64,000 nt of DNA from Ctena decussata. Taxonomy: Eukaryota; Mollusca; Bivalvia; Lucinida; Lucinidae. Position 1 is the first letter of the stretch. Each line of letters opens with the position of its first letter. The stretch covers positions 1,543,501 through 1,607,500 of the forward strand of contig OZ022502.1 in the NCBI GenBank assembly GCA_963989385.1, given 5' to 3'. Below, piece after piece: positions 46,479 through 56,439 of the stretch. A program made the position numbers and the translations under genes. The notes below the pieces were generated by a model. The model was given only the letters and a program-made list of their open reading frames with translations, did not search any database and was not told the DNA's origin.

Positions 46479-46679
46479 ATGATGGATGAGTTTCCGTGTG
46501 CCGTCTGCTCTAATGAGTGTCTGTCTGATGCAATTCAGTGTTCAAATTGCAAAAACTGGGTGCATAGTTCTTGTCATGATATGACAGAGAAATGTTTAGA
46601 ATCTTGGTCTGCTAGGCACTTAAAATTCATTTGCAAGTGTTGTGCGTTCGCCGAAAACAGTTACGATGCAAGTTCAGCG
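46479..46679 (+). CDS. PHD-finger exon, probably the 5' exon of the OTU/transposase gene
   Basis: The frame from ATG 46479 reads MMDEFPCAVCSNECLSDAIQ, then CSNCKNWVHSSCHDM...FICKCCAF. The cysteines and histidine are spaced as in a PHD-type zinc finger (C-x2-C, C-x2-C, H-x2-C, C-x2-C), which elsewhere often binds histone tails. A consensus donor (gcg-gtaatt) at 46680 ends conservation; beyond it the frame runs into CCGTCC repeats. Joining to the coding segment at 47.9 kb is inferred from order, strand and distance. Confidence 0.6.
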
Positions 46680-47691
46680 GTAATTATATCATTTAGTATG
46701 TTTTTCTTAATGGTGTATCGCAATGTCTCTTTATGCCCCCCACAACTGGAGATGTTTAAAGGGCATAATAATTTGGGCCTGTCCGTCTGTCCGTTCGTTC
46801 GTCAGTCCTCTGTCCGTCAGTCCGTCTGCTCGTCCGTAACGCTTTGGCAGCTGGGAATCTCAAGCATGTGTTTGTATGTTTTACGATAAAAATGTGGTAA
46901 CGGGTTTATATACCTTAAAACACTTATTTGGCGGTTACTGAATTTTGGCGATATTGGCGGTTGAGGCAAGACCCACTAAGTCCATCAATATTACATACAT
47001 TTAATACATATACATACGCAAAAAATAAAAGAGGTTCAGATAAAAAAAGAGTATTTGATGAGTTTTTTTTCTATTATTTAGTTTTTGTTTACTGTTCCAT
47101 TAAACTATACATGGTGGCATCCCATTAGAATCGGCTCAGCGAGGCGATTCTATTAGATGCCACAATGTACAGTTAAATAGAAAAAGTAACAACTATTGAC
47201 AAAAAATTACATCAGATTTTCTTCCGTCCGTCCGTCACATTCGCATGGTGGCATCCCATTAGAATCGCCTCAACGAGGCGATTCTATTAGATGCCACAAT
47301 GTACAGTTAGATAGAAAAAGAAAGGACAATTGACAAACAATTACCTCAAATATTCTTTATTTACTAGAGCCATGGTATATGTCCGTCCATTCTTCCGTCC
47401 GTCCGTCCATCACATTCGTCCGTAGCCATATGAAATTTAAAATAAATGTGTCACCGTAAAGTGCTGATGAACGTCAAAAAGAGTATTTGGTGAGATTTTT
47501 TTACTATTATTTATTTTTCTTTACCTTTCCATTAAACTATACATGGTGGCATCCCATTAGAATCGGCTCAACGAGGCGATTCTTTTAGATGCCACAATGT
47601 ACAGTTAAATAGAAAAAGTAAGAACAATTGACAAAAAATTACATCAGATTTTCTTTATTTACTAGAGCCATGGTATCTTCCGTCCGTCCGT
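46680..47691. repeat. Intron-like region with three hairpin repeats and CCGTCC minisatellites
   Basis: Three copies of a foldback (47113-47170, 47246-47303, 47545-47602) share 'gtggcatcccattagaatcg' and its inverse ending 'agatgccac'. They are embedded in longer direct repeats ('agagtatttgatgag' or 'agagtatttggtgag', 'aatgtacagtta'). CCGTCCGTCCGTC runs occur near 46780-46840, 47220, 47395 and 47680. Confidence 0.75.
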
Positions 47692-47769
47692 GACCGGGCC
47701 GGGTAGCGCAATCGGTAGGGCACCTGACTCGTAAGTCAGAGGTCCTGGGTTCGAATCCCGGGTCGTGCC
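47692..47769 (+). repeat. tRNA-Thr(CGU)-like SINE or tRNA pseudogene
   Basis: An A box (TAGCGCAATCGG, 47704-47715), an anticodon arm CTGAC-TCGTAA-GTCAG, and a B box GGTTCGAATCC (47748-47758) within a perfect T stem are present. The anticodon loop has six bases instead of seven and the acceptor stem does not pair, so it should not be functional. It runs straight into a GACGTC palindrome. Confidence 0.55.
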
Positions 47770-47820
47770 GACGACGATGCGACGTCGTTACGTCGCATCG
47801 ACGTCAGTACGACGTCGTTG
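47770..47820. mobile_element. GACGTC palindrome fragment
   Basis: The segment 'gacgatgcgacgtcgttacg' and its inverse 'cgcatcgacgtcagtacgac' match the centre of the MITE at 40078-40168. Confidence 0.7.
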
Positions 47821-47887
47821 CTGGTAAGCTTTTGAATAGAACATCATAAGGACCACTTAAGCAATGATCTTTATACTTGGCATAAAA

Positions 47888-50106
47888 GTGTAAGAAGAGA
47901 AAATATATCTCAAATTTTGAATTCAACGGCACGTTAACGCCAGATGAAAGCGCAATTCCATTCCCATCTGTGAATTTAAAACTAAAGTTCTTGCCAATAG
48001 GTAGCCATAATCTGGCAGTGCTTTTCGACTCACTGAAGTTAAAGAAAGTTAAAAAACATCGTTATACTTCAGCAGCCAATCCCATGAAATCAAGCTAAAT
48101 CAGAAGCACATCTATTATCAACATACAAAGTGGTGGTTCCTGTAAAAGATGAAATCAAATATTGTACAACAGAAATTGACAATGAGGCAGTAAAAACATT
48201 AAATATGTTTCATCCTGTAATGAACACTGAGTTTTACCCTTTAAGTACAACTGGTGACGGAAATTGTTTGTATAGAGCTGTATCGCTCGCACTTTGTGGA
48301 TCTCAAGAATACCATACACTGCTGCGTTGCTGACTTCGTTAGAACTTATAATCAACAGGTCATCATATGACACTAAGAAAAAATACAATGACTTTCTTAA
48401 AGACACACGAATCGTGACTAGCGATTACGCTAAGTTGGTTAAAGACGCTGTTACAAACAATTCGTACGCAGAAATGGCCCACATTTACGCACTTAGTGCT
48501 TCAATAGGCAAACCAGTACAATCGTACTTTCCACCACAGCTTCAATCTGAGCTCTCGTCTGCTTTCACTCGACATGTTTGTAGTCGAAACGTGAAAGCTG
48601 TCCAGACTTCAGATACCGTTGTGATGTGGACCTCAATATTGGCACCTTCCTCTCCTCATGTATTTAATGCAAATCATTTTGTGCCTCTTGTCAAACGCTC
48701 GGCTTTTTTGAATACATCTGAAATAGATTTAACATGTATGGAAACATCAGATAACTCGGCAAGTTATGATCATAACAGTTCAAACGCTTCCAAAATACCT
48801 CCAACTTTTGTTGAAACTGAAGATGCAAACAGCATTCAAGATCAGTCGGAGGTATCTGTACCCAATAACTTGTCAAGCTTGCCTAGTTTTGATCATAACT
48901 TGGATCCGGATTCTGAAGTCTCTGAAAATTCGTATGAAAAAAATGAAGGAACACGCAGTGAGCAGATGGATGTCCCTGACATGGAAATATCCCACGACTC
49001 TGTCATTCCCGATGAAGATAAACTTGATTCCACGTCAGAGTCATCAATCTGCTCTGAAGCCGTTCCGACAACCAGTGACGACAATGACGTCAACCACGTG
49101 ACTGACTCTGAATCTGAACCACTAAATCAGTTTGGTGGTCCATTAGAAGCTGGATTTCTCGACACCAGCAGCGTAATTACTCTCTTAATTAAAAATCAAT
49201 CTGGGCTGACACAAATTCCCGGGGGGGCTGAAAGAAAACGTTTATTTTGTCTTAGGTAATTCAAACAATTGTAGCAAAAGGGATAAAAGCAAAAGAAGCG
49301 CCTTTTCTGATGACTGCGGTGTTTGGGATGCATCGAAGGGTACGTCTCCAAAATCGCATTACTTATTACATTCAAATGGGGACCTAAGCATGATCTTTCT
49401 AAGAAATGGCAAATATTGCACAAGAAGGCAGGTCCAGCGCAAAATCGAATATATACCTTTGAATCCACAACCTGCAAAGGAACAGATTGTGGTAATTCAT
49501 AGGTATTACGCGAGTTTGAAGTCGGACAAGACCTATAGAAAAAAGGTCACTTGGCTAGGGGACGGTGGGCTTGAAAGTATGTTGGCTGTTGTTGAATACG
49601 TAGGGAAATTCCCCGGCCTCGCGCCTCATGGAAACTCTCGGGAGCAAACAGAATATTTAAAATCGAAGGTAAATGAGCCGATTAGGAATGACATGATAGG
49701 ACCAAATTGGACAAACAATAATTGTGAATCTGTCAATCATGTTTTGAAACAGACAGTGGACTGGAAGTCGAGACCATTGACAGACTTTGTTGACCGTGCA
49801 CGTGAGCTGACCGACGGACAGTTCAAAGAACTCAGGAGTGCTCTTTTAGGAACTGGGGACTTCAGACTCTCAGATTCGCACGCTCAGTTCCAACTGACTA
49901 AGGCGGACTGGATCACCCTGACCGAACAGCAACGAAATAATCTATTTAAACGTTTCAGGAAACACATCGCTAAGGACGACAAGTATGTTGTGTCGACAGA
50001 CGGACAGTCGACTGTTGTTGCACCGAGGACGAACGGTAGGAAACCAGGACACCGTAAACGTAAAATCAACATTCGGACGGTGACTGTGAAAAAATCTAAA
50101 GCTTAA
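47888..50106 (+). pseudogene. Broken OTU-domain/transposase-like gene (likely Mutator-like) with internal deletion
   Basis: The first part reads TPDESAIPFPSVNLKLKFLP, then GSHNLAVLFDSLKLKK...AANPMKSS, and stops. Next comes an OTU cysteine-protease domain: LSTTGDGNCLYRAVSLALCG (D-G-N-C catalytic block) and, after a one-base loss near 48330, LLTSLELI...FNANHFVPL (catalytic His). An acidic Ser-rich linker follows. A second shift falls at a seven-G run (49221-49227), then CGVWDASKGTSPK, PAKEQIVVIHRYYASLKSDK, and NNNCESVNHVLKQTVDWKSR near the C-terminus, ending TVTVKKSKA. Compared with related long animal proteins as I remember them, the catalytic core between HGNSREQTEY and the NNNCES block is missing. 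The Mutator-like label is inference. Confidence 0.7.
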
Positions 50107-50142
50107 ATCAGCGCATATTATCTGTTTCAGTATGTCTTAATT

Positions 50143-50214
50143 TATACCAACGCATACGCCGCGAATCCCTTTGTTGGGTACCCTGATCATGTAGGGTGGT
50201 AATGTGCTGGTACA
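50143..50214 (+). ncRNA. Structured repeat unit 1 of 5 (divergent, short)
   Basis: The core ATACGCCGCGAATCCCTTTG-TTGGGTA is identical to the other units. The outer stem here is TACCAACGCAT with ATGTGCTGGTA, different in sequence from units 2-5 but still paired apart from one mismatch and one G·U. The apical hairpin is CCCT/AGGG instead of CCTC/GAGG. It begins 37 bp after the transposase-like stop codon. Confidence 0.5.
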
Positions 50215-50304
50215 AATAAGATTTTTTTCATGTAACTATGATCATGTTTTTTTGGCTTTTATGCAGCCACGATTAAATTTGAAGACATCTTAAATAGGAT
50301 ATGA

Positions 50305-50399
50305 AGACAATATATCGTTTGGGAAGTATACGCCGCGAATCCCTTTGTTGGGTAGCCTCTTGAATGAGGTGGCAATACTTTTTCACCGATATATTGTCT
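50305..50399 (+). ncRNA. Structured repeat unit 2 of 5
   Basis: Outer 13-bp stem AGACAATATATCG/CGATATATTGTCT, inner stem AAGTAT/ATACTT, small hairpin CCC-TTTGTT-GGG, hairpin CCTC-TTGAAT-GAGG. The joining bases ACGCCGCGAAT, TAG and TGG are invariant or nearly so. Confidence 0.55.
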
Positions 50400-50513
50400 G
50401 AATGCAAACGTAAAACTGTTTCCCTTTTTGTGTGTATAACAAAAAATTACTCAACTTTCTAACAAGCAGCACAGTTTCTTAATTTAGATAAGAAAATATA
50501 GATAATTTAGATA

Positions 50514-50608
50514 AGACAATATATCGTTTGGGAAGTATACGCCGCGAATCCCTTTGTTGGGTAGCCTCGTGGTTGAGGTGGTAATACTTTTTAACCGATA
50601 TATTGTCT
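50514..50608 (+). ncRNA. Structured repeat unit 3 of 5
   Basis: Same fold as unit 2, with the apical loop changed to GTGGTT and its stem preserved. Confidence 0.55.
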
Positions 50609-50690
50609 AACGTAAATTATGTTATGCTGCTTACTTTATGTGTTAGCGAATTTCCCACAAATAGCAAAGTGTCTGAACTAATACTTATAA

Positions 50691-50784
50691 AACAATATCT
50701 CATTGGAAAGTATACGCCGCGAATCCCTTTGTTGGGTAGCCTCACTGGAAGAGGTGGTAATACTTTCCCATCGATATATTGTCT
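50691..50784 (+). ncRNA. Structured repeat unit 4 of 5
   Basis: The inner stem is extended to a perfect 9 bp (GGAAAGTAT/ATACTTTCC). The outer stem is ACAATAT/ATATTGT and the apical loop ACTGGAA has one extra base. Confidence 0.55.
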
Positions 50785-50904
50785 TTGTAAGCGTGTCTAA
50801 ATTCTCACACTTTGTAATATGGACCTAAAACGATAGCATAAGAAAGTCAAGTCAACGGAAACCTTTCTCACTAGCAGTGAAACAGCTACTTTATTAGAAT
50901 AAAA

Positions 50905-50999
50905 AGACAATATACCGTTGATCAAGTATACGCCGCGAATCCCTTTGTTGGGTAGCCTCCTGAATGAGGTGGTAATATTTTTTCAGCGCTATATTGTCT
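50905..50999 (+). ncRNA. Structured repeat unit 5 of 5
   Basis: Outer stem AGACAATATA/TATATTGTCT, inner stem AAGTAT/ATATTT with one G·U, apical hairpin CCTC-CTGAAT-GAGG. Confidence 0.55.
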
Positions 51000-51381
51000 T
51001 TGTAAGTGGAATAAAAAACCATTACATAAAGAAGCTGACTCGACACGGAGGTAATATAAAAGTGGAAGTAACTAGATTTGTTGTGCATACAAATGTTAAG
51101 TCGCGAAGATTATGCTTATTTACTATTATTTTTTGGTAATTTTTTAGCATGTGCAAACAGTTGAGACTCAGATCAGCACAATTCAATGAAATGAAATGAA
51201 ATGCGAACAGGGAAAAACTTAAATCAGCATGAGAGTCTTCCATGTTGGCATGGATTTATCAAATGCTAAGTGAAACTGAACTTCAAGCTGAACTCTGCCA
51301 CTACCTGTTAGCGCATGCCCAATGCCGCTTTTCTCAAGAGTTTACTAATCATAATTCATCTTGAGAAACATACATGTACAT

Positions 51382-51387
<6 letters not shown>
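51000..51387. other. Spacer between the structured array and the Penelope element
   Basis: No feature recognised. Confidence 0.35.

Positions 51388-51475
<88 letters not shown>
51388..51475. repeat. (TA)n microsatellite, ~44 units
   Basis: A pure TA run at the 3' border of the minus-strand Penelope-like copy. A shorter run at 55945-55977 borders the other copy. Confidence 0.95.
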
Positions 51476-51478
<3 letters not shown>

Positions 51479-51599
51479 AGAAATGAGACAAACATCAAAC
51501 AAAAATCTTCCCGGTAGCACTGGATCCAACAAATGGATTCAAAATGATTGAAATAAGTATATGGTAGGATTAAATCATCAACAGTGCAAAACAATATTT

Positions 51600-51634
51600 A
51601 CTGAGCGCTTTCGGCTTTCGCCTTCTTCAGAGTT
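51600..51634 (-). ncRNA. Hammerhead ribozyme-like motif in Penelope copy 1
   Basis: On minus the sequence has CUGAAGA (the CUGANGA box), a GGC-GAAA-GCC stem II, then GAAA, a short GCGC stem III, UC as the cleavage-site dinucleotide, and AGU pairing with the ACU before the first box. Type-I hammerheads with minimal stem III are known in Penelope-like elements (established knowledge). Outer stem I pairing is weak beyond 3 bp by eye. Confidence 0.7.
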
Positions 51635-52065
51635 TACAGGTACAAGAAAAAAATCAAAATTTCAACATTTCTACAGGTAAATCAAGAAAAAACAAAATAA
51701 TCATGAAAACGTTTCTCAATTTACTATTCAAATTCACATTAAACGACCAAAGAAATTGAAAAAAGGTCGTTTAACAAAGCAAAATTGCTACAAGGCGGCC
51801 GTTTCACGGCCCCAGTTCGAATTTGAAATTGCAAATGGCTGCCAAAATGAGAAAAATCGTATTATGCGATTTGTAGCGGTGTATTTATAGCGATATACAT
51901 ACATTCTGTATACTGGCCATTCAGCTATGATGCAAAACTCACCATAATGAAGGAAAAGGAGAATTTTACATGTAATTACATCGCTACAAAAGCAAGAGTG
52001 GAACACTGTATGTCTGGAATAATGCAAGATGCCCCTGCAGAAATAGACTGAAGGTGGGACCGAGG

Positions 52066-54214
52066 CTAATCTCCTTTGTTAATGCCGCTTGGATTCAAAG
52101 TGTTAAGACGACGTATCCAGTAGCTCTCACGACTTTTTCTGGCATTGTCTTTCCACTCTGAATTGCTTTCTAAGCAGCAAACAGAGGCATGACTGAGAAA
52201 GTCATGTCCTTGCAAGCAAAAGTGCTCAGCGGTAGGAGATCTTTCAAATCTCTTGTGTCTCCAGTCATCTCTGTGACCATTCATTCTGATATTCAGAGGG
52301 CCCTTGGTTTCCCCAACATACTGCTTTCCACACTTGCCACAAGAGATCAGATACACAACATTCTGTGTCCTACAATTGGTGTCACCTTTAAGCTTGACAC
52401 GAGCACCACTGGACGATGTGGCTGTCTGAGAGGGGGTTATCATTCTACAGGTCTGACATCTTGATCTGCCACAGGGTTTACATTCTCCAAGAGGTTCGTC
52501 ATCGGTCGGATCTGGCTTCAGTCTAGCCCGCACAAGATGGTCTTTGAGGCTTTTTGGTCGCCTGTAGGCCATGATTGGCTTCTGCGGGAAGACTGTGCTC
52601 AGATGGTCTGATGAGTCTATGATGGACCAGTGTTTGTCGACGATACCCCTGGCTTTAGGAAGGTCTGGATGATATGTCAAGACAAATGGCAGAACAGCTT
52701 TGTTTGCTGTCGGCTTGGGCTTGTACGACAAAAGATTTTGTCTTTCCATGTGCCTGACCTTCTCTATGGCTTGGTCAATTACCTGCTTTTGATAACCCCT
52801 TTGTTTGAGCTGTTCACAGAGATCCTTTGATCTTTTCTCAAAAGTCTCATCATCCGAGCAGATGCGTCTGATGCGTAGTGCAAGACTATATGGTATATTC
52901 TTGCTACAGTGAGGAGGGTGGCAGCTTGTGGGCAAAAGATACTGGTGGGAATCTGTAGGTTTAGTGTAGAGGTCTACAGCAACCTTGTCGTCAGCAAGAT
53001 GTGACATCGTGTCTAAAAAAACATGTTTGTCATTGGAGACCTCTGCAGTAAACCTAATGGTTGGATGGAAGCTGTTTGCTGTTTCGAGAAATGCCTCAAG
53101 AGTTTCTCTGCCATGAGTCCACTTCATGTCAATGTCATCTATAAACCTGAGCCATGAAAATGGTTTCAGGATTACTGACTGCAGTAGTCGTCTTTCAAGC
53201 CTACCCATAAATATGTTGGCATACGATGGAGCCATTTTTGTTCCCATGGCCGTCCCTTGAATTTGCAAGTAGTGCTTACCATTGAACTCAAAATTATTGC
53301 ATTTGAGAACAAGTGTAAGCAGATTGATCAGAATCTGTGTTGGGGGATCTTTGACAGCCCGTGCTTCCCAAACCTCTTCACATGCCTTGATACCATCTTC
53401 ATGTGGTATATTTGTATACAGGGATGTGACATCCATCGAAACAAGAAGAGTTTCAGGTGGGAGTTGGCCCATAGCATCTTGTTTTCTCAGGAAGTCTGTG
53501 GTATCCTGCAAGTAAGATGGTAAGTTCTGCACATGGGGCTGAAGATGTAAGTCCACAAATTCTGATATTTTTTCTGTAGGGTGTCCATTGGCAGACACTA
53601 TGGGACGTCCAGGGTTTCCGGCTTTATGTATCTTGGGTAGGAGGTAAAAACGGCCTGCTTTTGGTTGGTCTACAGTCAGATATATGGCATTTTTCTCACT
53701 TATGTGGTCTCCATTCAGCATTTCGCTAACAGCATCAGTTACCTTCTTGGCAAATTCATGAGTGGGGTCATGATCCAGTGCCTTGTAGAAGGTGGAATCA
53801 TTCAGTTGCCTCTCAGCCTCTGAAATATAATGTTCCCTGTCCATGACAACAACAGCTGATCCTTTATCGGCAGGCTTTATTATGATGTCTTCTCTTTTTT
53901 TAAGACTGTGCAAGGCACTGCGTTCAGAAGGTTTGAGGTTGTCATGTTTGGGTAATGGTGGTTTATGTTTGGCTATGTCTGATTCCACACTACTAATGAA
54001 TGTCTCTAGATCACGACCCTGCTTAGGGGGTTGCCAGTCACTCTTTTCGACAAATTCAGGGTATTTTTCAGGAGCACGAGTATCGGGAAAACCACTGAAA
54101 TGTGACTTCAGGCGCATGCGCCTACTGAAGGCATAGTTGTCCTCAACAAGTTCGCCCCTATCATAGCTTTTTGGACGAGGGCAGAAGCCCAGACCTTTCG
54201 AAAGTAAGGATTTT
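52066..54214 (-). CDS. Penelope-like reverse transcriptase with GIY-YIG endonuclease (5'-truncated)
   Basis: The frame opens at 54249, but its first ~12 codons come from the inverted partner copy; native sequence starts [20 protein letters not shown]. Counting from 54249, residues ~200-225 are [18 protein letters not shown], the motif A aspartate is at 273 ([10 protein letters not shown]), motif [15 protein letters not shown] at 332-345, and the catalytic FIDDI at 369-373. A C-x2-C-x4-C-x2-C linker (590-601) precedes the GIY-YIG domain (VVYLISC, KQYVGET, 631-690). There is no stop or frameshift to the end at 727. Target-primed copying is the known mechanism of the family. The missing N-terminus makes this copy probably inactive alone. 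Confidence 0.92.
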
Positions 54215-54237
54215 TTGAGTTCAATGGTAAGCACTAC

Positions 54238-55440
54238 TTGCAAATTCAAGGGACGGCCATGGGAACAAAAATGGCTCCATCGTATGCCAACATATTTATG
54301 GGTAGGCTTGAAAGACGACTACTGCAGTCAGTAATCCTGAAACCATTTTCATGGCTCAGGTTTATAGATGACATTGACATGAAGTGGACTCATGGCAGAG
54401 AAACTCTTGAGGCATTTCTCGAAACAGCAAACAGCTTCCATCCAACCATTAGGTTTACTGCAGAGGTCTCCAATGACAAACATGTTTTTTTAGACACGAT
54501 GTCACATCTTGCTGACGACAAGGTTGCTGTAGACCTCTACACTAAACCTACAGATTCCCACCAGTATCTTTTGCCCACAAGCTGCCACCCTCCTCACTGT
54601 AGCAAGAATATACCATATAGTCTTGCACTACGCATCAGACGCATCTGCTCGGATGATGAGACTTTTGAGAAAAGATCAAAGGATCTCTGTGAACAGCTCA
54701 AACAAAGGGGTTATCAAAAGCAGGTAATTGACCAAGCCATAGAGAAGGTCAGGCACATGGAAAGACAAAATCTTTTGTCGTACAAGCCCAAGCCGACAGC
54801 AAACAAAGCTGTTCTGCCATTTGTCTTGACATATCATCCAGACCTTCCTAAAGCCAGGGGTATCGTCGACAAACACTGGTCCATCATAGACTCATCAGAC
54901 CATCTGAGCACAGTCTTCCCGCAGAAGCCAATCATGGCCTACAGGCGACCAAAAAGCCTCAAAGACCATCTTGTGCGGGCTAGACTGAAGCCAGATCCGA
55001 CCGATGACGAACCTCTTGGAGAATGTAAACCCTGTGGCAGATCAAGATGTCAGACCTGTAGAATGATAACCCCCTCTCAGACAGCCACATCGTCCAGTGG
55101 TGCTCGTGTCAAGCTTAAAGGTGACACCAATTGTAGGACACAGAATGTTGTGTATCTGATCTCTTGTGGCAAGTGTGGAAAGCAGTATGTTGGGGAAACC
55201 AAGGGCCCTCTGAATATCAGAATGAATGGTCACAGAGATGACTGGAGACACAAGAGATTTGAAAGATCTCCTACCGCTGAGCACTTTTGCTTGCAAGGAC
55301 ATGACTTTCTCAGTCATGCCTCTGTTTGCTGCTTAGAAAGCAATTCAGAGTGGAAAGACAATGCCAGAAAAAGTCGTGAGAGCTACTGGATACGTCGTCT
55401 TAACACTTTGAATCCAAGCGGCATTAACAAAGGAGATTAG
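54238..55440 (+). CDS. Partial Penelope-like protein (motif B of the reverse transcriptase to the GIY-YIG domain)
   Basis: The 400-codon frame is identical in protein sequence to the C-terminal part of the long copy, from [15 protein letters not shown] onward. It keeps FIDDI, the cysteine linker and the GIY-YIG endonuclease, but lacks motif A. The ATG at 54238 is simply the first one in the truncated frame. Confidence 0.9.
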   Translation: MQIQGTAMGTKMAPSYANIFMGRLERRLLQSVILKPFSWLRFIDDIDMKWTHGRETLEAFLETANSFHPTIRFTAEVSNDKHVFLDTMSHLADDKVAVDLYTKPTDSHQYLLPTSCHPPHCSKNIPYSLALRIRRICSDDETFEKRSKDLCEQLKQRGYQKQVIDQAIEKVRHMERQNLLSYKPKPTANKAVLPFVLTYHPDLPKARGIVDKHWSIIDSSDHLSTVFPQKPIMAYRRPKSLKDHLVRARLKPDPTDDEPLGECKPCGRSRCQTCRMITPSQTATSSSGARVKLKGDTNCRTQNVVYLISCGKCGKQYVGETKGPLNIRMNGHRDDWRHKRFERSPTAEHFCLQGHDFLSHASVCCLESNSEWKDNARKSRESYWIRRLNTLNPSGINKGD

Positions 55441-55869
55441 CCTCGGTCCCACCTTCAGTCTATTTCTGCAGGGGCATCTTGCATTACTCCAGACATACAG
55501 TGTTCCACTCTTGCTTTTGTAGCGATGTAATTACATGTAAAATTCTCCTTTTCCTTCATTATGGTGAGTTTTGCATCATAGCTGAATGGCCAGTATACAG
55601 AATGTATGTATATCGCTATAAATACACCGCTACAAATCGCATAATACGATTTTTCTCATTTTGGCAGCCATTTGCAATTTCAAATTCGAACTGGGGCCGT
55701 GAAACGGCCGCCTTGTAGCAATTTTGCTTTGTTAAACGACCTTTTTTCAATTTCTTTGGTCGTTTAATGTGAATTTGAATAGTAAATTGAGAAACGTTTT
55801 CATGATTATTTTGTTTTTTCTTGATTTACCTGTAGAAATGTTGAAATTTTGATTTTTTTCTTGTACCTG

Positions 55870-55906
55870 TAAACTCTGAAGAAGGCGAAAGCCGAAAGCG
55901 CTCAGT
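55870..55906 (+). ncRNA. Hammerhead ribozyme-like motif in Penelope copy 2
   Basis: Same motif as copy 1: CTGAAGA at 55876-55882, GAAA at 55894-55897, predicted cleavage after C55903. Confidence 0.7.
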
Positions 55907-55941
55907 AAATATTGTTTTGCACTGTTGATGATTTAATCCTA

Positions 55942-55945
<4 letters not shown>

Positions 55946-55979
<34 letters not shown>

Positions 55980-56439
55980 CCGCGTCGTTCGGTCTAAGTC
56001 GAAGTCTGATTATCGTTAGGTTTAAGTCCAAAAATGATTATAAAGGGACAAAGTCATTACTACTGATCCTATTGAGATAAAATTAGTAAATCTCACAATG
56101 GTTTTCCTGGCTCTACACGACGTTATCGAAATTTCTGAAAAATACTTTAAAATTCCAAAAATTGCCAATTAAGGATTTCGACTTAAAAAAAAGCCGTAAA
56201 AATTGTAAAAAAAATTCTTTAAATTTCGACCTTATCATTTTTTTACCGTGAGATACCAGGAAAGTCAAAGCTAAATATTTCGACGAAATGATCATTATTT
56301 TCTGATAAAAAGGACAATTTACTTAATGCATTCTAAAGCATTAACACCGGTTGGACAAAATGCCAAGATTCGTAGCGGAAGCGCAGTAGGAACACATGGT
56401 CGTAATAGAACAAGGCCGTCGCAGCATACTTTAGATTTG
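55946..56439. other. AT-rich spacer after the Penelope pair
   Basis: No gene seen. A TA run ends at 55977. Confidence 0.35.

Larger units (their letters stand above)
51476..54214 (-). mobile_element. Penelope-like retroelement, long copy
   Basis: It runs 5' to 3' from about 54214 down to 51476, with the coding frame ending at 52066 followed by ~590 bp of 3' sequence. It includes a hammerhead-like motif at 51600-51634. The 5' end is cut: the coding frame enters from the neighbouring inverted copy. Bases 51561-53294 pair with 54212-55945 without gaps. Confidence 0.88.
54212..55945 (+). mobile_element. Penelope-like retroelement, short inverted copy
   Basis: Near-identical inverse of 51561-53294. 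The coordinates of paired bases sum to 107506 throughout, so there are no indels. The one difference I found is 55487 versus 52019. It is joined head to head to the long copy at a shared run of T/A (54210-54217) and ends at a TA run. Confidence 0.88.

Noticed and set aside
47692..47769. Functional tRNA-Thr gene
   Set aside because: The anticodon loop has six bases and the acceptor stem does not pair, so it is more likely a SINE or pseudogene.
50360..50385. let-7-like 'tgaggtggtaat' as a microRNA
   Set aside because: The similarity covers only about ten bases and lies across a junction, not within one arm of a microRNA-type hairpin.
50918..51139. Conserved peptide 'YTPRIPLLGSL' shared by several short frames
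   Set aside because: It comes from the invariant nucleotide core of the structured array. Base changes preserve pairing rather than amino acids.
53257..54136. Plus-strand frames inside the long Penelope copy
   Set aside because: They are antisense shadows of the 727-codon retroelement frame and have identical mirror images in the second copy.
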